In this document: piece after piece, positions 11,660 to 22,148 of the stretch
How the letters are laid out: each line of letters opens with the position of its first letter
How positions within the stretch are numbered: the stretch's first letter is position 1
Assembly (NCBI GenBank): GCA_049999765.1
Contig: JBNGIQ010006694.1
Location: 1-64,000, forward strand
Direction: 5' to 3'
Source: Phaeoceros laevis
Lineage: Eukaryota; Anthocerotophyta; Anthocerotopsida; Notothyladales
DNA: 64,000 nt
Notes under the pieces: model-generated
Told to the model about the DNA's origin: nothing
The model's input: only the letters and a program-made list of their open reading frames with translations
Databases searched by the model: none
Made by a program: the position numbers and the translations under genes

Positions 11660-12946
11660 TCGCAATGCAACCGGAAAAGACTCTGGCCAGTTGTGCGCAT
11701 CCAAAGTCGTGTGCGCATCCAAAGTCGGAGCCGAAGGCACGGTTTCCGCTCAACCTCAACTCCTCCAAGACTGGGTTGGACAGCAGCCCGGAGCACAGAG
11801 CCTCCACATCTTCGCAATCTTCCTCCTCAATCACGTCTTGGTAGGGTAATTGAATGGACTTCGAAAATGCAGACCCATCCATCTGCAGAAAAGTGAGCCT
11901 TCTCCAGAAACAGAATCCTCAGAACTTGTCATGTTGGTACGCAGCATTTCTGCTGTAGACCGCTTCCGCCAGGCCGGGCTCTTCCTCGGAGCAGACTAGT
12001 ATAAGCTCGGCGAGGATAACTAGTGACGAGCTCACAATGGTCTTCAAGATTGGGTCTCCCCCAATTTTCGATCTTCGCAAAGGCGTCTTTGGTGGCAATA
12101 TTGATCCTGCACACGGGCGGTTAGCTCCAGCGACACTCAGCCCTGTTCCGCTGATCCAAAGCTCGCGCAGTCGACAAGTCGTGCCGGCGTGGCCGGCGAG
12201 GAGCTGAGCGAGCAGCTCTGCCGCAGTTGAACCTTCATCGTAGTCTGCCAGGCACTCGGGATAGGCCCCCACACCCGGGACTTGCAGCTGGGACTGTCCA
12301 CTAGCGAGAAGCGTCCCTGGAAGCTGAGACAACCCTGTCCCTTTCATGCCAACACTCCACGTCACCAGAGCCTCCAGGCTTATGCTGCTGGCCAAGACGT
12401 TACTCAGCTGCTGGCACCCAAAGTCGGAACCAAAGCCCGAGTTGAGGTTCACACACTGATATTCCAGGACCGTGTTGGAAGTGAGGCCCTGGCACAGGCG
12501 CTCCACCTCCATCTCACGCTGATGTTGCAGTTCCGCAAATTCACCCTCTTGAGGGACGGGCAGCTGCCGATCAGCCCCAGCACCCGCAGCCTCAACTCCG
12601 ACAACATACCACCCACTGGTGGAATATTCAACCGAAACATTTCCCCAGCGGCAGCATCGTCGGGCCCATTGAGATCCACCTCTCGACTATGGGTGGCGAC
12701 GCCGTGAACGCAGCTATCAGCGGACGCAACTCTTTCCAAGGGCAACTGCTCCACATTCAATTTTTCGCCACCGCTACCCTCACCCAGCTGGGTGAGTACC
12801 ATGCTGTCCGTCCCGGCATGAGGAACAGGTGCATAGAAGAACCCCTTTGATTTCAGATTTCTTCTAGCTCCCTTCAACGGAGCTGTGCTTATCTGGTCAA
12901 CCCTGGGGCCTGGGTTGCTCGCAACAAGCTGATGCACATCATCCAT
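11660..12946 (-). pseudogene. RNI-type leucine-rich-repeat gene, apparently decaying
   Basis: Minus-strand frames encode LRRs of the ribonuclease-inhibitor/NLRC pattern: LGLIGSCPSLKRVNLRNCNI (about 12510-12570), then VERLCQGLTSNTVLE and LSNVLASSISLEAL (about 12370-12510), CRLRELWISGTGLSVAG (about 12130-12180), and VEALCSGLLSNPVLEELRL (about 11750-11830). The first and second blocks are in different frames with no obvious intron between them, so a frameshift near 12515 is likely. The last block has a local duplication (GCAHDFGCA) that breaks the repeat spacing. A possible acceptor (ttttctgcag) precedes the block at 11882. Either this is a pseudogene or the gene has introns I cannot place. No TIR, NB-ARC or kinase domain is seen. 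Confidence 0.5.
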
Positions 12947-13554
12947 GACGTTGTGATCCAGCGTTGTTGAGCCTCCCCCCTTTGTATGGACGTCCTCCCT
13001 TGCTTAGGTGCAGCATCGAGATGGCTGCCGTGATTTGTTCCCATCTGCTCACACAAGCAGGAGCTGTGGTTAGCTAATTCAAGCAGGAACACCTTGCCCT
13101 TGTCGATGTATTGCTTGGTTCAACATAACAGCAAGAAGGCGGAGGTGTTGATACGTAGCTTCAGTATCTCAAGCACAGTACTAACAAGAAGGAACAGTGT
13201 GCATAGGCTCACAATAGAAAAAAGCCTGACCGCACGCGGCGGATTCTCCATGCTTGCAAAATGAGTCTCCCTTGTGGTAAGGCGGAAAGCCCCTAGCAAC
13301 GGAAAAGCTGCCGCTTACAGAAAAGTGGCACAGTATCAAATGTAACCTACACTAACTTCACGGAAGCCTGCTGGGTATGCCCTTTTACTATGTACAAATT
13401 GGATCTACGTCCTAGGGAGTCCAAGGTCCCCAGCTCAAACTGGGAATGGTATCCAGTGGCGACCTGCCCAAGCACCGTTTCGCTGTACATGGGTGCGGGC
13501 AGAGGCCGCCACAGGATGACACTCATCCAGTCGATATGTGCAAGACCTGATCTG
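12947..13554. other. No recognised gene
   Basis: Sequence between the LRR remnant and the DYW relic. Nothing supported on either strand. Confidence 0.5.
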
Positions 13555-14086
13555 TCAGTGTGTCCATCCCCACATGATCAGGCTCCATCCACAAAATGGT
13601 GCACCCGGTGTGCATCTTTGACTATGATCTCTCCATGACATGATCTTGGTGCCACTATGGCAGTGGTTGCACATACGGAGATTCTCCGTGACAAGTGATG
13701 TTGTGCCACTTGGAGTGTTCATGAGGCCATATGCCAGTCCTACTTTCTCAGCATGTCCGCGCAATGCAACTTCCTTTCGACTTTCAGATACTCCTTCCAA
13801 CACTAGCTCCGTGTGTGGCACATGGCCTCCTTCCTTCAACATCAAGTTAGTGCTCCTCAACTTTGAAGAAATATCAGCTCGCTAGTCTCCCACAGTGAAT
13901 TACTTGCACCCTGCTCTTCACTTCAATGCAGGCCTTTGCAGGCTTCTTCCAAGCACCTGCTGCCTTTCTCAAGGTTTCTATATCATGTAGATCGCTCCAC
14001 CTACCAGCATTCGCATACATATGCTGTAAATAACTGTCCACTTTGCAATGCTCCATGCTTGCTTCTGAGTTTACTAGCGTGCACAT
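13555..14086 (-). pseudogene. PPR protein C-terminus (E, E+ and DYW domains), broken
   Basis: The 3' end of a DYW-type PPR gene, which normally edits C to U in organellar RNA. The E-like part reads MYANAGRWSDL and ACIEVKSRVQVIHCG (13874-14086). The DYW part continues in another frame with GHAEKVGLAYGLMNTPSGTT and ENLRMCNHCHSGTKIMS. After TKIMS a second frame change is needed to reach EIIVKDAHRVHHFVDGA, which runs into TGA and then SCGDGH instead of a terminal SCGDYW. At least two frameshifts, one nonsense codon and loss of the DYW tripeptide make it non-functional. The deaminase zinc motifs HxE and CxxCH are still readable, so decay is fairly recent. No PPR array was found upstream. Confidence 0.85.
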
Positions 14087-14140
14087 CGGGGATATTCATT
14101 CCTGCTCGTCTGAGTGCCTGTGGACGCAGCTCAAGCTTCC

Positions 14141-14222
14141 ACTCTTGAGCCATTCCCACGCTTTCTGTATGGGGTCGATGCAACAGCACTACTCTTGAGC
14201 CATTACCGCGCTTTCTGCATGT
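14141..14222. repeat. Direct duplication, about 32 bp at 50-bp spacing
   Basis: The block beginning actcttgagccatt and ending ctttctg(t/c)atg occurs at 14141 and again at 14191 with few differences. It lies just upstream of the DYW pseudogene. Confidence 0.7.
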
Positions 14223-15145
14223 GTGAGCTTGTCACTTCAGCTGGTGTTTTCTCAACCGACGGTTAGGAGACAGAAAGGGCCGATCCAGCTCTATTGAGTG
14301 TGGCCCTCCTACCAAAAATGCAAGACTAAAATGATGGGGTCAAAATTAAACACAGAATCATGGCTGAGCATCGAAGCCTTACACAATACACATGCTATAA
14401 CAACGAGTTGCAACAAGTGAGGGACCAGCTCAATAGGCTACCAAGAAGCAGCCACAAAGCTGCATACCTAAGGAATACTTTAAGGGTAAGCCATAAGGGT
14501 AAACATGAGAGTCTTGAGTAAGTTCCCTGTTGAGACAAGTCAGACAATCGCGTTGAACAGGGCACTCCAGGCGCTTTGCCACCTGTAAGGTTGGTTGGTT
14601 AAGTCAGACATGCGCATCAGCTAGCCCGCCATAGTTCTGCCCTTATTGCCAAGATAAATCCAGGTGAAGAAGGGAAGCACATGCCGCAGGACTACCTTAG
14701 TACAAAGGGAAGCCAAATACTCATTTACAAGAACCCAAACCTCAAATCGTGCGGACTCTTTGTTTACTGTGCTAACCTGGCATTCAGGAGGATGGAATCA
14801 GAAGCGCAGAGCACAGACAGAATTCAGCAAAGTCTCGTAGATCCATGAAGCGGAATCTTTAGGGCAATCACAGTTCATGTTATCCAAATTCAAGCACTCC
14901 CTTACATCAAGGTTAGTCACTGCAGAAATCGTGCACCTACAGTGAGTGTGTAGTTATTACAAGAAACAATAATGCTGGCCCTCAGACGAGAACTGCCTCC
15001 TCTTCGTCTCACCAACCTAACATTTGAGATTTAACCGAGCCTTGTAAAACTTAAAATGAGACAAAAAGAGATTCAACCTACCACTAGAAGAAGCGTGCCT
15101 GGTTGAAGCACCATGATCTGGTACCCTAGGAGGACACCTTCCTTA
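14223..15145. other. No recognised gene
   Basis: About 920 bases upstream of the Helitron with only short frames and no repeat worth naming. Confidence 0.5.
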
Positions 15146-15190
15146 TCTATTATATTAAAGAAATAGGGGGAGGTGTTGTCCGTCCGTCCG

Positions 15191-15236
15191 CCCTAACCCT
15201 AACTAATAATAAACTCTAACCCTAACTAATAATAAA
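15191..15236. repeat. Two 23-bp tandem units rich in telomere-like CCCTAA
   Basis: Two copies of a unit consisting of c(c/t)ctaaccctaac plus taataataaa lie side by side just inside the left end of the Helitron. Confidence 0.85.
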
Positions 15237-15262
15237 TGATATAGACATCTCGAAGCAACTAT

Positions 15263-15662
15263 NNNNNNNNNNNNNNNNNNNNNNNNNNNNNNNNNNNNNN
15301 NNNNNNNNNNNNNNNNNNNNNNNNNNNNNNNNNNNNNNNNNNNNNNNNNNNNNNNNNNNNNNNNNNNNNNNNNNNNNNNNNNNNNNNNNNNNNNNNNNNN
15401 NNNNNNNNNNNNNNNNNNNNNNNNNNNNNNNNNNNNNNNNNNNNNNNNNNNNNNNNNNNNNNNNNNNNNNNNNNNNNNNNNNNNNNNNNNNNNNNNNNNN
15501 NNNNNNNNNNNNNNNNNNNNNNNNNNNNNNNNNNNNNNNNNNNNNNNNNNNNNNNNNNNNNNNNNNNNNNNNNNNNNNNNNNNNNNNNNNNNNNNNNNNN
15601 NNNNNNNNNNNNNNNNNNNNNNNNNNNNNNNNNNNNNNNNNNNNNNNNNNNNNNNNNNNNNN
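15263..15662. other. Assembly gap, 400 N
   Basis: Unknown bases, exactly 400 N, inside the Helitron. The right-hand flank is already within the helicase coding region. Confidence 1.
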
Positions 15663-16580
15663 TTGGTACGTAAGCTAACTATCAATATGCGACTACGTCG
15701 AGATGCCAATGCCCCGGATGGTGAAGAACAAAAGAGGTTTGTAGAGTGGCTTTTAAGAGTTGGAGATGGGATGATTGTGCAAGACCGACCAAATTCCGAT
15801 AACATACGACTACCTGATGATATGGTCCTCCAAGGAGGTTCGGACATACAACAATTAGTGAACTTTGTCTACCCAAGGTTACGAGAAAATATAGGCAACA
15901 TAAGTTATTTCACAAAAAGAACTATACTTGCCTACAAGAATGATGACGTTTCACAGCTGAATTCAAGGATATTAGAAGCTTACCCTGAGGAAGGACACAC
16001 CTATTATAGTGCCGACAGTATACAACAAGCAGATTTAGGATACACCAATGGTCTGGAAAATGTTTATCCTGTGGAATTCCTGAACTCCTTAGAATTTAGC
16101 GGACTCCCGCCCCATGCCTTACATTTGAAGGTCGGAGCCCCGATTATGTTACTACAGAATCTTGATGCCAAGAATGGTCTCTGCAATGGCTCCCATATGA
16201 TTGTTCGGACTCTTCAACCACGTGTTAACGAGGTGGAGCCCACAAGTGGCCCTCGGTCTGGAGAACGGATGTTCATACCTCGCATCACCTTGAATGCTTC
16301 CTCCGATCACATGCCCTTTGTTTTACAACGGCGCCAATTGCCCTGCTAACTATCATTCGCTATGACCATCAACAAGTCTCAAGGTCAAACCATGGATAAA
16401 ATCGGGTTATATTTACAAACACCGGTATTCATCCATGGGCGGTTATATGTTGCTCTCTCCCGTGTGACATCACGTGAAAATGTGAAAGCTTATATTGGAA
16501 CAACCAGTAGGAATAGAACCACAACTGTAGTCCCTTCTGTAACTAAAAACATTGTATACCCAAAGGTTTTCACAATATAA
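15663..16580 (+). pseudogene. Helitron RepHel, PIF1-type helicase C-terminus, with premature stop
   Basis: C-terminal part of the PIF1-family helicase domain carried by plant Helitrons. Readable motifs are LTINMRLRRD, FVEWLLRVGDG, ILAYKNDDVSQLNSRIL, LKVGAPIMLLQNLD..GLCNG, and after the break [20 protein letters not shown] and [17 protein letters not shown], the late helicase motifs. A TAA at 16347-16349 interrupts the frame between QRRQLPC and LSFAMTINK, where relatives usually have a valine-arginine pair. Both halves are in the same frame, so this is a nonsense change and not a frameshift. The N-terminus and the Rep (HUH) domain are lost in the gap. Not expected to work as it stands, unless the stop is a sequencing error. 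Confidence 0.9.
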
Positions 16581-16730
16581 AACAATTTATAAGTAAATCT
16601 CACTGTGTTGTAATTTGTAAATCCCTGTTTTATATACATTGTTTGTAAACCCCTACTATGTTGTAAAACAATAATTTTTTTGAATATAGCGACTGTGATG
16701 CCCGTCAATATGACAGGCCTTTACACTAGT

Positions 16731-17928
16731 CTTAGAATAAAAATCTGTTTCCCGCAAAAGGTAATTATCACAGTCAAACAGGACAAGAAGACCGAAATAG
16801 CCAAGTCCCACAGCTTGGAATGCATAAATCCGACCTCGTAGTGTATTATTGGACTATCAGAAGCCATGGTAGTACAAAAAAGCTGAGGGTGTACTTTAGT
16901 TACCCTTGACAAACGAAGGCACCTCTCCAGTTGGACCTTCCTTTGGGAAGAAAACTGGGAAGAAAACTCGAGAAGGCTAGAAGCTGCCAGAAAGGTGCCA
17001 CTCTTTGCATTGACGATCTCACCATGTTTTTGTCCTCGAAAGCCTAAAATCCTCTCTGACCTACCAACTGCTGGTTGGTGATGCCATTCAATTTTCTTCC
17101 TCTATCTTTTCAAAAGCTGTGGTAAGATACCGCAAACACTCATCAGCTGCTATGACCTGTTCTTGCAAGTTCCCAGGCATGACAGTATGTATGTCACGTA
17201 ACATGTGGATGCTCTGGTCAACAATTACATCCTCAGGCGAGTTTAAAGCGATTTTCACATAACTATGGCAGTGCAACAGGGTTTAGATCATGTGCAACGC
17301 TAAATTCCTCATTGCAGGGTTGCTTCAGATTCTCCTCATTTACATTGACCCATCTAAACAGCCGTGTAAAGCACCTTCAGTCATTGACTCACAGTTGCTC
17401 GTCCTTCTACAACACGAAGGGTCCAGATAAAGCTACAAGGTACAATATATTCTTAGGAGAGGCACCTCCTTGTTCTTGCGGACAAAGCGATTTGGTCCAT
17501 CAACGTGATTTTCTGTTAGTACTCTTCCTTGGGCCACAACGAACAGTACAGGCCATTAGTCAAGGGTTCCACAGAGCCACCGCATAAACTTCTCTTTGTC
17601 CTGCATGCTAACTGGACTCTCCACCATGCAATTTCAGAGTCCCTCTCTAACAACCCATGGAAGACTTGATCTAGCAGAGTGTGCAAACTTATTAGTGAAC
17701 ATACAATGGTTTGGCTTTCAGTCAGCCAAAAATTTTGAATCAATCCCGAAAGTGTTGCTACTCACATTTCTGAACCGGCTGTTGCCGGTGGAATATCGCT
17801 TTGCATTAGGGGCGCAACTTGTCTCCACGCGTAGGCTTGCTTGTTTCCGGTCCGTGAAGGTAACGAAGCGCTGGCCGTCAAGCGCTGTCGCGCCCGCAGC
17901 GTGGGTGGCCACTCCTACAGCCAGCACC
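16731..17928. other. No confidently recognised gene; upstream region of ELF5
   Basis: A minus-strand frame at 17088-17276 has helix-like composition but no family match. The last few hundred bases must contain the ELF5/WBP11 promoter and 5' UTR. Confidence 0.5.
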
Positions 17929-20151
17929 ATGAAGACCACGAAAGGTGGCAAAGTGATGAATCCGACGGATGCTTACAGGAAAGAGCTCCGAAAGAAGGAA
18001 CTCAAACGGGTGACTAATTCCTCGGTTTGCCACTTTTGTTGTTGCAATTGTGAGCCTTTGTGTCAGCTGCATAGAGACGTTCACATTGCTGGAATTATTC
18101 GTGTGACTAGCTTGTAGTATGAACCTAGTAACTTTCTTACACACGACGAACCTTGCAGAACAAAAAGGAGAGGAAGAAAGTTCGAGAAGTCGGAATCCTC
18201 AAGAAAGATCCAGAGGCCATCAAGGAGCAGATCAGGAAACTAGAGATGATGAGTTTGTGCTCTATTCCTATGTCCTCTGTGTGCAACATGTGGTCTGACA
18301 TAACCAAAAATTGGTAAGAACAGGGTAGAAAACTATCAGATATACTTGATAAGTCCTGCTCTCTTGCATGTATAGAAGCAGACGGAGCGTTGGATAAAAC
18401 CCGAAGGCACAAAAAAAGGCAGCTGGAAGATACCTTGAACCTTGTCCTGAAGAAAAGGAAGGTAGGTTATGACCTGTCGGAACGAAAAGGTTTAGGTGTC
18501 CCGGTGTGTATGCCTAGATATTCGAGTTGTTTCGAAGTGCAACCAGCTTACCATTGCAACTCTCAGGAGTATGAGGAAAAAATGAGGGAGAAGGGAGAGG
18601 AGCCTGTCATGTTCAGGTGCTCGTTTGTGGTTTTGTATTGCAGACTCCTACTGTAGGTGGCCCTTATAATTAGTATCAATTGGGGGGTGACCTTGGTCCT
18701 GTGAACATGGTTTCTGCAGTCACTTACCTGTGCCACGGAGAAGAGCCACAGCCGAGGAAGAGGAGCGGGCAAAGCATCCAAAACCGGAGGTTAAGTATGC
18801 TTGTGGCGAATTGCGGTAGGCACGTCTTTGTTTCCTTGTTTGCGGCTCATAATTAAATGCATATCAACTTCGGACTCCATGGCCTTGCAGGACTCTGTTT
18901 ATTTTCATCCTACACTGAATCCTACCGGGGCTCCTCCGCCTGGCAAACCACCTATGTACAAGTCATCAATTGGTAACGCACTGGTCGAGAAATTTTGTCA
19001 GTGTCTGTGTTATGGAACGTCTGGACCTCTTTGCTTGTCTCCTCTAATAGTGGGGTTGTGTTTGTATTGTAGGACCAAGAATACCACTCTCTGGGATGGC
19101 TGCATACTCCGAACAAGGAGCTTTTTTGCCATTACCACCTCTTCCACCTCCTCCGCCTCTCCCTTCCTTGGGTGATGGATCTATCATTGGTGATTCTCCC
19201 GATACTATACTAGTTCCGGTACCACCACCACCACCACCACCTGTCCCGCTCATCTCTCCACATTCCCTACCTCCACCACCTCCACCTCTGGCCTCTCTTC
19301 CACCTCAGGACCGAGCTCTCCTGCCATCACTTCAACCTCCGCAATCCAGTGGACTACCTCCTGGACCACCTTCTGGTGCTCCCACAGCACCAGCTATGAT
19401 TATGACAGCACCACCAGTTTCTCCAAATAGTGGTGCTGAGATTCTCCCACCTGGAGTTAGTCAGTCAGTAGGTGCTGCAGGAGCAGCAAGGTTGTTACCC
19501 CCTCATCCAGCTGGACTGAGGCCACCCATTCCACCCATTCCAGGTATTCAAGCCCCAGCATCTGGACCTGGAGTTGCCTCTGGAATGGGGCCTCCCCCTG
19601 GGCTACCCACAGGGCCCCCACCTGGTATAAGAGCCCATCTGGGTTCTCTCCCTCCTGGTATAAGGCCACCTCCTCTCCATCCCTTGACCCTTGGCTCCCC
19701 CATGGGTCTCCCACCAGCATCCAGGACATCAGATGCTGCAGTTGCAGGTGATGAACAAGACAAACCAGTACCTGTCCCATCGTATGTCAGATCAGCTGCT
19801 GCGACAGTGGTGAAACGGCCTCTTGCACAACACACCCCTGAACTAACTTCGATGGTTCGTAACATGAAATTGGCTTGCCTCTTCCTTTGCGCGTGTGGCA
19901 AAAGCTTGCATCTCTGGTTTTTCGTTTTAACTGTTCAGTTCCTGATTTACCTGCAGGTGCCTGCCTCAGTTCGGGTGCGGCGCGAAAACATGATTACTAA
20001 GTCCAAGCCGAAGGCTGTAGTGATACCTATGCTGGTTCCTAGCAGTAGACCACCAGGTCCTGCTGCAACCAGGTCGAATGCTATCGATGATTCGTACTCA
20101 ACCTTTTTGGAGGATATGAAGGCATTAGGAGCGTTTGATGAGGGTGCATGA
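17929..20151 (+). CDS. ELF5: WW-domain-binding protein 11 homologue / EARLY FLOWERING 5
   Basis: Nuclear splicing-associated protein. The Arabidopsis member ELF5 affects flowering time, and animal WBP11 binds the polyglutamine-binding protein PQBP1. Eight exons join in frame: 17929-18009, 18159-18252, 18376-18461, 18567-18616, 18720-18789, 18891-18972, 19073-19854 and 19957-20151, giving 479 residues. The N-terminus [20 protein letters not shown] and the [33 protein letters not shown] and [16 protein letters not shown] blocks are family signatures. Exon 7 holds a long proline-rich region with WW/SH3-type PPLPP and PPPPP runs. The C-terminus has [11 protein letters not shown] and [18 protein letters not shown]. 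The seven introns are 100-149 bp. Retention of the last intron keeps the frame open, which makes that donor (ATG|GTTCGT) worth testing. Confidence 0.95.
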
Positions 20152-20597
20152 CTCCTATGGGCCCGGATGTAGTTACCTCTGTGTTTTAACAACTTCACAT
20201 GATTAGGATCAGGATCCCAGTAGACCTACCAATGAGGCGGGTCTAAACAGCTAGTCCAGGCTCCAATGCCGCAGCAGGCGAGGAGCAGCAACACAGCAGG
20301 AGGAGCCTGCCTGTTATTTGAGCACTCCGTTGGAACGAGAAGGGGCTAGCTCTGATGGCTGCCTAGCCGCAGAAGTAGCAGGCTGGGTGCAGCCCGATCG
20401 ATATCCTAGGGCGTCCTGGAGAATTTCAAGGATGGGAAGACATATCATGACCACTGGTTCAGGTGCTGGAACAAAACCTGGGAGAATGATAGCCACAAAA
20501 TGGAGAAAACAGTACTGATGAGGTTGTGAAAGTGGTAAAAGTCAATGCTTCAATCACCACATTGGCAGCAGCAACAAACTCAAATGGCTTTTAAGAG

Positions 20598-20678
20598 TAG
20601 GTTAATGGCCCCCGGGAGGGCCGGATTATGCGTTATGACATATAACGCTATCCGGCGCGACAGGGGGCCATTAACCTA
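20598..20678. mobile_element. Foldback hairpin element, 81 bp
   Basis: Arms of 29 bases (20598-20626 and 20650-20678, 25 of 29 paired; outer 16 bases taggttaatggccccc perfect) fold around a short centre that itself contains gcgttat / ataacgc. Either a small MITE nested in the larger element or an elaborated end of it. Confidence 0.75.
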
Positions 20679-20897
20679 CATTAAGGGAACTGGCGAGTTG
20701 TTATCCGGTTGGCGAGCCCCGATGTAGGAAGCGGTATCAGGCTATTTGCAGGTCAGGCTAGTTGCAAGGTGTGGTTTGTGTGCACGTTTGCCAGCCGGTG
20801 GCGCGATGGTGAATGAATGTTTCCGTTCTTCGGGCTATGCAATTGTGAGATGCGCACGAGGCGCTTTGCAAGGTTTTGCTTTCAAGAGGTTTAGTGC

Positions 20898-20938
20898 GCA
20901 AGCGTACGCGCGCGAGCATACGCGCGCGAGCATACGCT
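20898..20938. repeat. Short GC-rich tandem repeat (acgcgcgcgagcat)
   Basis: Two exact copies plus partial copies of a 14-bp unit lie inside the inverted-repeat element. Confidence 0.7.
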
Positions 20939-21337
20939 GCAATGGATGGTGAACCACCCCGTGCCTCAGCACCGGGTGGCTTCAGAGATTGATGAGGAAG
21001 CCCTCCCAGTGTTAACTGAAGCCAGAGTGGGACAAGGAAATGGCTCCCTACGATAAGCCCAAGGTCACATTTGAATCCGTCTTCAAGTCCGTCTTCAAGT
21101 CCGGGACCTTCAATAATTGTGTAATCAACTTCAAAATGAATTGAGACACTTGTTTTCAATGAGATTTGCAGTCGATAGTGACAAGTGGTAGAACAACACC
21201 TACTCTTAGTAAGACGCCTCAATCCCGACTCACTGGCACCGACTGATTGGCACAAGTTCAACGACACGACAACAGACGACTCTCTAATGGCATGTGCCAT
21301 TTTGCACCACCGGTTGACACAGTATTCGCATTAGAGG

Positions 21338-21420
21338 CCACCCGGTGGCGCATAATTGGCTACCCGGTGGTGCATAATTTATCTACCCGGTGGTGCATAA
21401 TTTGTCTACCCGGTTTCGAC
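21338..21420. repeat. Subterminal tandem repeats, about 23 bp x 3
   Basis: Three copies of cacccggtgg/tacccggtgg followed by (c/t)gcataatt(t/g), with a fourth truncated unit, lie just inside the right inverted repeat. Subterminal arrays of this type are typical transposase-binding regions in DNA transposons. Confidence 0.75.
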
Positions 21421-22148
21421 AGGCTGAATTATGCAAACTCACCGGGGCGAGCCAACCGGATAACAACGAGCCAGTTTCCTTAATGGCTTGTGCAGTCGAT
21501 TCTTTGAGGCAAAGGGGCAGCTTTGGACTAAATTTGTTTGTATTTGGCGGTGTTAGATTAGATAGGGCAGTGGACGGGCGAAGTTGCAAGACGATTTGTG
21601 TGTTAGCTTCGTTTAGTACCTTCTGCCGGCTCGCCGGGGAACCGGAGATGTGGGTTACCTTTTTGCATGCAAGGTGACCCATCTCTGGCCTCGGAGGTTG
21701 CTGCACCTCTCGTCCTCAGACGAAGGATTGTCGAAGGTCATCAAAGTAGACACTGCACATCCATCGGACCATCTCTGACCAGTTCGCAACATTTCACCTG
21801 TTCGTATGCACGCCCAGCGAGCACCCTTCCCACCCAACTTGTATGCCTAGCTGCAACTTCTGCACAAGGTAAACAAAGAGCACTTAAACTGCCTTGATCA
21901 AAGAACAATGCCAGACGGCGACACCTTGAGGTACATCTGCTTATCTGGCAGGTGTTCCACGTTTGGTAACCTGGACTATCAGATTTGAAGCTGGCAGCTG
22001 GCAATCGCCAGCGCCAGCAGTTCTTCTGCTGATTGTCCTGGAAGCTTGGCTAGGCAGGTTGTGTCGAAGTTCCCTGGTCTGTGACTTGTGCAACATATCT
22101 GGGTGGCAACGGATCAAAGCAATTTCCTCGGTTTCTTGAACTGCAATT

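Larger units (their letters stand above)
15146..16729 (+). mobile_element. Helitron transposon (internally gapped)
   Basis: A rolling-circle transposon that inserts between A and T. The left end begins TCTATTATATTAAAG at 15146, directly after an A. The right end is CTAG at 16726-16729, directly before a T. Seven bases upstream of that CTAG is a hairpin (stem 16700-16707 with 16711-16718, one mismatch, ATA loop), the Helitron termination signal. The element encodes the C-terminal part of the RepHel helicase. The 400-N gap at 15263-15662 hides the rest. A full RepHel gene needs several kilobases, so either the gap is longer than drawn or the element is internally deleted. Confidence 0.85.
20593..21482. 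mobile_element. Non-autonomous inverted-repeat DNA transposon (MULE-like?)
   Basis: The insertion interrupts the B12D copy. It carries terminal inverted repeats of 42 bp (20680-20721 against 21443-21484, 37 of 42 positions paired), both containing ttgttatccggttggc. Nearly identical 9-bp sequences flank the whole insertion (atggctttt at 20584-20592, atggcttgt at 21483-21491). A single atggctttt stands at the matching place in the intact gene, as expected for a 9-bp target duplication of the Mutator type. No transposase is encoded. The exact left boundary is blurred by the hairpin element at 20598-20678. Confidence 0.7.
20410..21650 (+). pseudogene. 5'-truncated copy of the B12D-like gene, split by a transposon
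   Basis: Bases 20410-20592 match the second half of the intact B12D-like gene at 57034-57220 (VLENFKDGKTYHDHWFR, then 3' flank). Bases 21494 to about 21650 resume the match to about 57230-57380. One extra A in the run before the stop (aaaatggagaaaacag against aaaatggacaaacag) shifts the frame and removes the normal end. The first half of the gene is absent. About 890 bases between 20593 and 21482 are inserted DNA (see mobile elements). The 5' truncation could reflect LINE-type retrocopying, but no poly(A) tail is visible, so a segmental copy is equally possible. Confidence 0.85.

Noticed and set aside
16347-16349. Treating the TAA between the two helicase frames as an intron or frameshift
   Set aside because: Both halves are in the same frame and adjoin without splice signals, so it is a nonsense codon.
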